DNA of 7,759 bases, from NCBI GenBank assembly GCA_017650505.1, contig JAGCET010000013.1, positions 1 through 7,759 on the forward strand, read 5' to 3'. Under the pieces are notes generated by a model. It was not told the DNA's origin, made no database searches, and saw only the letters and a program-made list of their open reading frames with translations. The translations under genes and the position numbers were made by a program. This document shows, in pieces, positions 1 through 4,700 of this stretch. The DNA comes from Alphaproteobacteria bacterium. Its GTDB lineage: Bacteria > Pseudomonadota > Alphaproteobacteria > Rs-D84. The stretch's first letter is position 1; each line of letters starts with the position of its first letter.

Positions 1-1
1 T

Positions 2-334
2 GCGCCGGGCGAACTTTGCGATGCGGACGGAAATTGCATTGAATGTTTTGGAAACCGAAAGTGGTGTTCGGGCGTGGTGCCGGGGGTATGGAACCCTGAA
101 TATGGCGCGTATACGCGCGCGGGGGCGGATTCGGCGACGTATAGATCTGTCCAGAAATCTGGGTGTTTTACGTGGCAATTACAGAAACCGTCATGTCCAT
201 CGGGCGAGGATGCTATTTTGAAAGACGGCGAATGGGTTTGTGCAATTCCGACACAAAGTGGTGTGGTGAATCGACAATCTGCGACGCGTCGTACGGGGAC
301 AATGCGTGCGATTGGTGGGTCGGTTAAACGGTGA
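2..334 (+). CDS. Cys-rich protein, C-terminal part (5' end outside the window)
   Basis: This reading frame is open from the left edge and ends at TGA 332-334, giving the last 110 residues of a longer protein. It is rich in cysteine: the visible start contains the pattern C-x5-C-x2-C-x6-C (around DADGNCIECFGNRKWCSG), and further on are 'SGCFTW', 'PSCPSGED' and 'WVCAIP'. The last 25 residues lack Cys and are basic (many Arg, ending SVKR). Closely spaced cysteines among Gly, Asp and Trp suggest a secreted protein with disulfide-bonded repeats, as is common for surface proteins of this kind of genome, but no named domain is recognisable. The internal GTG at 74 is probably not the true start, because the frame stays open upstream and the Cys pattern continues there. 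Function unknown. Confidence 0.6.
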   Translation, partial: APGELCDADGNCIECFGNRKWCSGVVPGVWNPEYGAYTRAGADSATYRSVQKSGCFTWQLQKPSCPSGEDAILKDGEWVCAIPTQSGVVNRQSATRRTGTMRAIGGSVKR

Positions 335-355
335 AATTTGCACGGAACGTACATG

Positions 356-399
356 AATTAGAAAATGGCGATTTTTTGGCCAATCTGATTTGTTTTTTT
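356..399 (+). terminator. Candidate Rho-independent terminator of the upstream Cys-rich gene
   Basis: AATTAGA (356-362) can pair with TCTGATT (384-390, one G-U pair), and inside it TGGC (366-369) pairs with GCCA (379-382). This gives an imperfect stem of 11 pairs followed by TGTTTTTTT (391-399). The stem is AT-rich and has an asymmetric internal loop, so it is only moderately convincing. Its U-tract overlaps the -35 element of the next promoter. Confidence 0.45.
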
Positions 400-418
400 A
401 ATATTTTTGTGTTATAAT
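390..418 (+). promoter_or_regulatory. Sigma-70-type promoter of carD
   Basis: TTGTTT (390-395), a 17-base spacer and a perfect TATAAT (413-418). Transcription would start near A425, so the mRNA would begin almost directly with AGAGAGA (427-433). The carD start codon lies about 30 bases further on. Confidence 0.7.
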
Positions 419-455
419 TCACGTACAGAGAGAATGGCAAAAAAAGAGAATTGAT

Positions 456-1028
456 ATGCCAAGTAAAAAATTGGACTTTAAAACCGGCCAATATGTTGTG
501 TACCCGACCCAGGGCGTCGGTAAACTGATTCGTACAGAAGAGCAGGTTATCGGAAATCAAAAAATCAAGATGTTGGTCATAGATTTTGAAAAAAGTCGTA
601 TGACATTGCGTGTGCCATTGGAACGGGCCGAAATTTCGGGTCTGCGTCCGTTAAGTTCAATCAAAAAGATGGACGAAGCGATTGCGTCGGCCAAGGGCAA
701 GGCCGGTGCGAAGCGTATGATTTGGGCGCGTCGTGCCGCACAATATGAAGAAAATATAAATTCGGGCGACCCCATGAAATTGGCCGAGGTTGTACGCGAC
801 CTGCAACGGCGAAACCCGACGGACACGATTCCGTTTTCGGCGCGCCGGTTGTACTTGCGTGCGTTGGAACGTATGGCCCAAGAATTCGCCGTGTTGCACA
901 AGATGGATGTTGATGCCGCATCCGAAAAGATAGAAGATATTTTGGGTATTCCAAAGGAAATTGACCTGAATGCCGTCGAAGAAGACGACGAGGACGAGGA
1001 AGAAGAATATTCCGAGAATAGTGATTAG
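456..1028 (+). CDS. carD: CarD/CdnL family RNA polymerase-binding transcription regulator
   Basis: A 190-residue CarD-family protein. Family members bind the RNA polymerase beta subunit through an N-terminal Tudor-like domain and contact DNA at the upstream edge of the -10 element through a helical C-terminal domain, stabilising open complexes at rRNA and other housekeeping promoters. Visible here: the N-terminal domain at about residues 6-65 ('FKTGQYVVYPTQGVGKL', 'VPLERAEISGLRPLSS'), then the helical domain with the conserved Trp (W90, 'MIWARRAAQYEENINSGDP') and the 'EVVRDLQRRN...ARRLYLRALERMAQEFA' helices (about 111-145). The ATG at 456 follows an AGAGAA ribosome site with 7-base spacing. 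Residues 175-190 are almost entirely acidic (EEDDEDEEEEYSENSD), an extension beyond the usual domain end. The gene has its own promoter and is convergent with the next gene, 23 bases away. Confidence 0.95.
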   Translation: MPSKKLDFKTGQYVVYPTQGVGKLIRTEEQVIGNQKIKMLVIDFEKSRMTLRVPLERAEISGLRPLSSIKKMDEAIASAKGKAGAKRMIWARRAAQYEENINSGDPMKLAEVVRDLQRRNPTDTIPFSARRLYLRALERMAQEFAVLHKMDVDAASEKIEDILGIPKEIDLNAVEEDDEDEEEEYSENSD

Positions 1029-1051
1029 TCCGTCACGATCGCGCCCGTTTT

Positions 1052-1981
1052 TTACTGATTACCGGTCGGCAAATAGGCATTTTTTACCGGTCCGGCGATA
1101 AAACTTTCGGTACCATCATTTGTAAAAAATGTTCTTGATACTGTATCGTACATTCCTAATTCGCCATCACTGTTGCGTCGCGCAGGGATGAAATTGCGAA
1201 CAATGTTATCGCCTTCGCGGAACGTAATATAATATATTTTTACTCTGCCTTTGTTTATTACGCCACTGTCATTACGTTCACCGAATATAATGATGGTGTG
1301 TGATTGATCCGTGCCATAAGTTCCGCGTGTTGCAATAATGGTATTATCACGATATAAATTGCCATCATTCCCAAAAACGACATGATGTTTTAGTGTATCG
1401 GCTATATCTATTTGCGTTCTTACAAACCACCAAGATCCGACATTCATGCGCCTGTACCCCATTGCGGAAGTCCCATTACCGGCAACCTGGCCAAAGACAT
1501 AATTGACATTCGTGTCGGTAAATTGATATTCAAATTCTGCAAGAGTATTGGATTTTACCGGCAACCCGGTGTCAATATACTGTGTTCCATCACTTTCCAG
1601 GTATTCCAATGCTGTATAACCATCCATCAGTTTTGATTTAATCTGAACCAGCCAACATTTGGTATTATCGTTTGGGTCCCATTCGATGCATTCGAATTCT
1701 GCGGCGATGGCGTTTTGCACTGCGGCGTTTGCGGTCGATGCGGTCACCAATGCATCTTGTTGTGTGGTATAATCGCCGGTTGAATCATAGATTTGTTTTT
1801 GACCAATGCCGCTATCTTGTGCGGAATCGTATGTCATAACCCCGGTTCCGGTTGTAGTAATCGAGTCTTGCGTTGCGGCCAACCCTGCATCAACATATTC
1901 CCGCGACGTAACCGATTCTTCATTTGCCGCAAATGCACCCATCGTGCACAACATATAAATTGCAAATATTATTTTTTTCAT
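1052..1981 (-). CDS. Secreted protein with LamG/concanavalin-like module
   Basis: A 309-residue exported protein. The ATG at 1981 is chosen because it has an AGGA ribosome site 5 bases upstream (1990-1987) and opens directly into a signal peptide (MKKIIFAIYMLCTMGAFA, cleavage near residue 18). A longer frame from a TTG at 2032 would translate a GC hairpin and bury the signal peptide. Residues 20-95 are low-complexity, rich in Thr, Ser, Gln, Asp and Ala ('SREYVDAGLAATQDS', 'DALVTASTANAAVQNAI'), and look like a stalk. Two cysteines (C97, C109) bracket 'EWDPNDNTK' and may form a disulfide. Residues 121-300 resemble a jelly-roll LamG-like domain: 'YTALEYLESDGTQYIDTGL' at its start, 'GRVKIYYITFREGDNIVRNFIPAR' and 'GELGMYDTVSRTFFTNDGT' at its end. 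Such modules usually bind glycans or proteins at the cell surface; the ligand is unknown. Confidence 0.8.
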   Translation of the reverse strand: MKKIIFAIYMLCTMGAFAANEESVTSREYVDAGLAATQDSITTTGTGVMTYDSAQDSGIGQKQIYDSTGDYTTQQDALVTASTANAAVQNAIAAEFECIEWDPNDNTKCWLVQIKSKLMDGYTALEYLESDGTQYIDTGLPVKSNTLAEFEYQFTDTNVNYVFGQVAGNGTSAMGYRRMNVGSWWFVRTQIDIADTLKHHVVFGNDGNLYRDNTIIATRGTYGTDQSHTIIIFGERNDSGVINKGRVKIYYITFREGDNIVRNFIPARRNSDGELGMYDTVSRTFFTNDGTESFIAGPVKNAYLPTGNQ

Positions 1982-2009
1982 TTTTTTCCTTTTTTTGTTT
2001 AGTTCTTCT

Positions 2010-2030
2010 GCCCCGCCGCAAGGGCGGGGC
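2010..2030. other. GC-rich perfect hairpin in the leader of the LamG-like gene
   Basis: GCCCCGCC (2010-2017) pairs perfectly with GGCGGGGC (2023-2030) around a 5-base loop. In the minus-strand transcript it lies in the 5' leader of the LamG-like gene, ending 28 bases before the ATG and 19 bases before the AGGA site. It is followed by A-rich, not T-rich, sequence in the minus direction, so it is not a standard terminator of that strand. On the plus strand there is no U-tract after it either. Confidence 0.65.
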
Positions 2031-2077
2031 AAATCTCTGCAATAATCCCTTTTACCCCATACATTTTCCGTATCCTT

Positions 2078-2111
2078 CCACTAACCACTATCACTAGCCA
2101 CTAACCACTAA
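2078..2111. repeat. Five-copy heptanucleotide tandem repeat (CCACTAA type)
   Basis: Consecutive units CCACTAA, CCACTAT, CACTAG (one base short), CCACTAA, CCACTAA. Equivalently, the 13-mer CCACTAACCACTA occurs at 2078-2090 and again at 2098-2110, with a 20-base period. It lies in non-coding DNA between the candidate RNA terminator and the LamG-like gene. Confidence 0.85.
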
Positions 2112-2143
2112 AATTAAAACCGCCGTCGAAATTGACAGGTCGG
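2110..2143 (-). terminator. Candidate terminator of the minus-strand structured RNA
   Basis: Reading the minus strand, CCG (2143-2141), CC (2139-2138) and GTC (2136-2134) pair with GAC (2127-2125), GG (2124-2123) and CGG (2122-2120), with single-base bulges at 2140 and 2137. The stem is followed by TTTTAATTTT (2119-2110). This is eight mostly GC pairs and an interrupted U-tract, so it would be a moderate terminator. Confidence 0.4.
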
Positions 2144-2329
2144 GGTGTTAGCAAATCATAGAACTGATGACTCTTGTGGACTTTATATATACTCCACAGG
2201 CACCCCAACCAAAGTCGGGGTATAAAATCTTGACGGTGCAAAAACATACAGAAATCTTTTTGGATGACGATGCTCTGCACCGAGTTCTAAAGGCCTGCTA
2301 CAGCCCCGAACCGAAATCCCTTTCGATTC
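2110..2329 (-). ncRNA. Candidate structured small RNA, about 220 nt
   Basis: No convincing protein gene covers this stretch, but it is dense in pairing potential on the minus strand and lies between a promoter and a candidate terminator. In order: (1) an 11-pair hairpin, 2331-2321 with 2316-2306 (one G-U pair), capped by GGGA, a GNRA-type tetraloop; (2) CGGTGCA (2282-2276) pairing with TGCACCG (2240-2234) around a 35-base loop; (3) GGGGTG (2206-2201) closing with CACCCC (2147-2142) over two inner hairpins, TGTGGA/TCCACA (2198-2193 with 2180-2175, extendable to 8 pairs) and AGTCAT/ATGATT (2172-2167 with 2159-2154, one G-U pair); (4) a competing helix in which ACCCC (2221-2217) takes the same GGGGT (2206-2202). 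The fold in (3) recalls the compact C4-type phage antisense RNAs, but that likeness is from memory and untested. Confidence 0.5.
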
Positions 2330-2335
2330 GGATAC

Positions 2336-2365
2336 AGTGTAGCAAAATTTGTAAAATTTGGTCAA
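2336..2365 (-). promoter_or_regulatory. Extended -10 promoter for the structured RNA
   Basis: On the minus strand: TTGACC (2365-2360), an 18-base spacer, and TACACT (2341-2336) preceded by TGC, which makes an extended -10. The predicted start near 2329 falls at the foot of the GNRA hairpin. The spacer is a tandem A/T repeat (two copies of CAAATTTT about 9 bases apart). The promoter begins just downstream of the terminator of the preceding operon, so the RNA appears to be an independent unit. Confidence 0.55.
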
Positions 2366-2369
2366 TAAC

Positions 2370-2397
2370 AAAAATACCGCCCGTGTGTTTGGGCGGT
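2370..2397 (-). terminator. Rho-independent terminator of the tandem paralogue operon
   Basis: On the minus strand, ACCGCCC (2397-2391) and GGGCGGT (2382-2376) form a perfect 7-pair, GC-rich stem with an 8-base loop, followed by ATTTTTGTT. It starts 7 bases after the stop codon of the gene ending at 2404. Confidence 0.85.
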
Positions 2398-2403
2398 TCG
2401 GAA

Positions 2404-2880
2404 TTATTTATTGTGGCCGATTAGTTTTTGCCATGCGGCGCGCCGTTCGGCAAGGGCAGTTTCGTATTCCGGGTTCGCGATGCTAAGTTTTTCAATCAAC
2501 TGTTGATATCTATTATTTTTTTCACGATATTGACATTCGCGGTTGCACGGCGCATCTTTGGAAAAATGTGGACAGCAAAATGTTTTTATATCGTCGTCCG
2601 TTCCCATATTAAAAATTTCATCAACCCATGCGTCATTCACGGCATTCCGATATATCGTAACAGTGCACGGATCTGTTTTGCCCCAATCAGCAGGAACAAT
2701 AAAATCGGTTGGTTTTTGTTTAAAGAATCCTTGGCGCAGTTGGATGCGTTCCGGAAAAATTGCATATTCAATGGAACAGATTTGTGTTTCCAAATTGAAT
2801 ACATAGTGTCGTTTACTTCTTAATAATTTCGACAAACGACGCCATTCGTTGAATTGTTTTTTCTTTTCAGAAATATTCAT
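2404..2880 (-). CDS. Small four-cysteine protein B, paralogue of its upstream neighbour
   Basis: 158 residues with no signal peptide or membrane segment, so probably cytoplasmic. I do not recognise the family. The N-terminal part is basic and helical-looking (MNISEKKKQFNEWRRLSKLLRSKRH). Then comes 'IVPADWGKTDPC' (C72), then 'FCCPHFSKDAPCNRECQY' (C102, C103, C112, C116), and a charged helical C-terminus ending 'ALAERRAAWQKLIGHNK'. C72, C103, C112 and C116 are all kept in the upstream paralogue, and C102 is replaced there by His, so a metal site (probably zinc) is a reasonable inference. The start ATG has AGGGG at 2891-2887 with 6-base spacing; that site overlaps the stop codon of the upstream gene, only 12 bases away, which suggests coupled translation. 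The operon ends at the strong hairpin at 2376-2397. Confidence 0.75.
   Translation of the reverse strand: MNISEKKKQFNEWRRLSKLLRSKRHYVFNLETQICSIEYAIFPERIQLRQGFFKQKPTDFIVPADWGKTDPCTVTIYRNAVNDAWVDEIFNMGTDDDIKTFCCPHFSKDAPCNRECQYREKNNRYQQLIEKLSIANPEYETALAERRAAWQKLIGHNK
2417..2455. repeat. 39-bp perfect direct repeat, copy 1
   Basis: Identical to 2906-2944, offset 489 bases. It encodes the shared C-terminal segment AERRAAWQKLIG of both tandem paralogues with every codon identical, although the rest of the two genes has diverged strongly. It contains the 10-base palindrome CGGCGCGCCG. Confidence 0.95.
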
Positions 2881-2892
2881 TTTTTACCCCTT

Positions 2893-3336
2893 TTACTTAT
2901 TATATCCGATTAGTTTTTGCCATGCGGCGCGCCGTTCGGCAAGGCGATTTTGATATTCCGTGTTTGCGTTTTCGTGTTCGGTCAATTTTTTCATATATTC
3001 GTGATTTGCCCATCGATATTGGCATTCTTGTTGACATGGTGATGATTTATCATAGTATGGACAATGATATGTAACAGATTGGCCGGGATCGCCGACCGGG
3101 TTATCATTCAACCATTCTTCATATCCCGACAAAACCTTAACAAATATGCATGGATATTCGGTACCCCAAGATTTTGGTACGAATGTTGGGGTGGATGCGA
3201 TTTCTGATTTTTCTATACGGGTCGCGGCATTGTCCACGGCAAATCCGGCATGTGCGGTCGCAACGCGTTGTTTGTATGCGCGCCTTGCCGCATCGATGAA
3301 TTCAAAAAATTGTTGTTTTTTTATAGCAAAATTCAT
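2893..3336 (-). CDS. Small four-cysteine protein A, paralogue of its downstream neighbour
   Basis: 147 residues, no signal peptide, family not recognised. It aligns with the downstream protein over the C-terminal 95 or so residues: 'FVPKSWGTEYPC' (C63), 'YHCPYYDKSSPCQQECQY' (H91, C92, C101, C105) and 'RLAERRAAWQKLIGYNK'. The N-terminal 50 residues are more diverged; both copies begin with a basic, aromatic stretch containing K-K-x-Q-F. The shared pattern is W-G-x4-C, then [C/H]-C-P-x7-C-x3-E-C-Q-Y. The ATG at 3336 has AGGG (3347-3344) at 7-base spacing and a promoter immediately upstream. It is the first gene of a two-gene operon. The C/H exchange at one position is what a metal-binding site would tolerate; disulfides are less likely without an export signal. 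No function can be assigned. Confidence 0.75.
   Translation of the reverse strand: MNFAIKKQQFFEFIDAARRAYKQRVATAHAGFAVDNAATRIEKSEIASTPTFVPKSWGTEYPCIFVKVLSGYEEWLNDNPVGDPGQSVTYHCPYYDKSSPCQQECQYRWANHEYMKKLTEHENANTEYQNRLAERRAAWQKLIGYNK
2906..2944. repeat. 39-bp perfect direct repeat, copy 2
   Basis: Second copy of the repeat at 2417-2455, at the same place within the 3' end of the upstream paralogue. Confidence 0.95.
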
Positions 3337-3358
3337 TTGTTAGCCCTTTTATTTTGTG

Positions 3359-3386
3359 ATGTTAGCACAAAAATTCGGGCTGTCAA
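3359..3386 (-). promoter_or_regulatory. Promoter of the tandem paralogue operon
   Basis: On the minus strand: a perfect TTGACA (3386-3381), a 16-base spacer and TAACAT (3364-3359). Transcription would start near 3352, giving a leader of about 16 bases before the ATG at 3336 that carries AAAAGGG. It lies in the 60-base gap after lptB, where no clear terminator is visible, so some read-through from lptCB is possible. Confidence 0.65.
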
Positions 3387-3396
3387 TATCAAAAAA

Positions 3397-4125
3397 TTAC
3401 ATTGTGAAATCTTGGCCAAGGTAGACTTCTTTGACCATTTTGTCACGGATTATTTCGTCACTGGTCCCGTGTTTCAGTATCATTCCGTCGTGCAAAACAT
3501 AACTGCGGTCTGTGATGCCAAGGGTTTCACGAACATTATGGTCGGTGATAATAACGCCCAGACCACGATTTTTTAGTTGCGATACAAGTCCGCGAATCTC
3601 ATTCACCGCGATTGGGTCGATGCCCGCGAATGGTTCGTCCAACAGTATGAATTTGGGGTCGGTTGCCAATGCGCGTGCGATTTCTACGCGGCGTCTTTCG
3701 CCACCGGACAATGATGTTGCCGGACTGTGGCGCAGGTGCGAAATGGAAAATTCTTCCAATAATGCGTCAAGTTTTTGGTTGCGTTTCTTTCTGTCGGGTT
3801 CGACGATCTCTAATATCGCCATAATGTTTTGTTCGACATTAAGACCGTGAAAGACGCTGTTTTCTTGGGGTAAATACCCGATGTGCAGCCGCGCCCGTTG
3901 ATAAAAAGGCAGGTGGGTTATATCTTGGGAATTCAGAAATATTTGACCGCGTGTGGCATTTAACTGGCCTGTGATGCAATAGAATGCGGTTGTTTTTCCG
4001 GCACCATTCGGCCCAAGCAAACCAACCGATTCGCCTTGGCGGGCAATCATAGATATGTCGCGCAGTACGATTCGGCGACCGTATGCTTTGGACAAGTGTT
4101 CGATTTTTAATACAGATTCTTTCAT
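3397..4125 (-). CDS. lptB: LPS export ABC transporter ATP-binding protein LptB
   Basis: A 242-residue ATPase of the LptB2FG complex, which extracts lipopolysaccharide from the inner membrane and drives it across the periplasm. All ABC motifs are intact: Walker A GPNGAGKTT (38-46), Q-loop Q87 in 'GYLPQENSVF', signature LSGGE (139-143) followed by RRRVEIARALA, Walker B FILLDEPFAG (159-168), and the H-loop His (H196, 'IITDHNVRETL'). 'GIDPIAVNEI' after Walker B and the C-terminal 'VKEVYLGQDF' are typical of LptB rather than of other ABC ATPases. Its ATG overlaps the TGA of lptC (ATGA, 4122-4125), so the two are translationally coupled. The usual intervening lptA is absent. The gene downstream is not rpoN, which often follows in alphaproteobacteria. 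Confidence 0.97.
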   Translation of the reverse strand: MKESVLKIEHLSKAYGRRIVLRDISMIARQGESVGLLGPNGAGKTTAFYCITGQLNATRGQIFLNSQDITHLPFYQRARLHIGYLPQENSVFHGLNVEQNIMAILEIVEPDRKKRNQKLDALLEEFSISHLRHSPATSLSGGERRRVEIARALATDPKFILLDEPFAGIDPIAVNEIRGLVSQLKNRGLGVIITDHNVRETLGITDRSYVLHDGMILKHGTSDEIIRDKMVKEVYLGQDFTM

Positions 4126-4604
4126 ATTTTCACCACTATTTCGTTTGCGTTTGCCACGTTTCCGTCATCGGATTTAATATGCACATCGTTGCGCAGCGTT
4201 ATTTTTCGTGTCTTGCGATTGAATTCGGCGTTTTTTGCCGAAAAATTATATACGATCTTTTTGTTGTCGGCACCAACCTTGGTGGCGTATCCGGCGACGT
4301 TGTCCATATATATAATGTCCGGTTTATCATATTCTTGGCGGCCGGATTCGGCGGTAATTTTAAACGGTTCGCCATTTTTGTCTGTGCCGGCAAAAGACGC
4401 CCCCGACATTTTAAACTGATTACTAATAACGTCGTGCATATTTATTGCAGATATTGGTGACCATAATAATTGCTTGGTAAACAATGTGCCCGCAACCAAT
4501 GCCGCCACCATAACCAGCCCCCATCCGGTAAAGAAAAACTGCCACAGACGTTGCCAACGCCGGTGCTTGCGAATGATTATAAAATTACGTTTGCTTCGTA
4601 TCAT
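4122..4604 (-). CDS. lptC: LPS export system protein LptC (short form)
   Basis: 160 residues. LptC is the bitopic inner-membrane protein that receives lipopolysaccharide from LptB2FG and passes it to LptA. Visible: a basic N-terminus, one membrane segment at about 23-43 ('WQFFFTGWGLVMVAALVAG'), then a periplasmic beta-rich domain with the LptC-like stretch 'MSGASFAGTDKNGEPFKITAESG' and repeated strands ('KNAEFNRKTRKITLRNDVHIKSDDG'). The protein ends soon after the V-x-I-x-S-D-D-G turn, without the further strands seen in many longer LptC proteins, so the domain looks shortened at its end. The ATG at 4604 is the first possible start (an in-frame TAA lies 9 bases upstream), but its ribosome site is poor: AAGG at 4621-4618 is 13 bases away. 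No confident promoter is visible in the AT-rich 96-base gap shared with the divergent gene. Confidence 0.85.
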   Translation of the reverse strand: MIRSKRNFIIIRKHRRWQRLWQFFFTGWGLVMVAALVAGTLFTKQLLWSPISAINMHDVISNQFKMSGASFAGTDKNGEPFKITAESGRQEYDKPDIIYMDNVAGYATKVGADNKKIVYNFSAKNAEFNRKTRKITLRNDVHIKSDDGNVANANEIVVKI

Positions 4605-4649
4605 ACTCGTATGTTAGCCTTATATAAATAAAAAAGCAATTTTTTATAT

Positions 4650-4678
4650 TTGTTCATTTATTTTTTTTATGATATAAT
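4650..4678 (+). promoter_or_regulatory. Sigma-70-type promoter of the secreted 278-residue protein gene
   Basis: TTGTTC (4650-4655), a 17-base spacer of mostly T, and a perfect TATAAT (4673-4678). The predicted start near A4685 places AAGAGAGAG (4685-4693) at the very 5' end of the mRNA, with the ATG at 4701. Confidence 0.7.
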
Positions 4679-4700
4679 TGTCGCAAGAGAGAGTTAAAGA

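Noticed and set aside
557..901. 114-residue minus-strand frame opposite carD
   Set aside because: Antisense shadow of a conserved gene.
1982..2032. Extension of the LamG-like gene to a TTG start at 2032
   Set aside because: It would translate the GC hairpin and place 17 non-signal residues before a clear signal peptide; ATG 1981 has a good AGGA site.
2078..2111. CRISPR array
   Set aside because: The units are heptamers in direct tandem with no spacers of CRISPR size and no cas genes.
2234..2343. Possible tRNA or tmRNA because of the GATTCGG-like sequence and stems
   Set aside because: No T-loop with a matching stem, no acceptor stem of seven pairs, no CCA end and no recognisable tag-peptide frame.
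2183..2371. 62-residue minus-strand frame over the structured RNA region
   Set aside because: It lacks a ribosome site, starts upstream of the -35 box of the predicted RNA promoter, and its sequence is dominated by RNA helices. Treated as RNA rather than protein.
2167..2424. 85-residue plus-strand frame
   Set aside because: Runs over the RNA locus, across the operon terminator and into the 3' end of the minus-strand gene; no ribosome site and no sensible composition.
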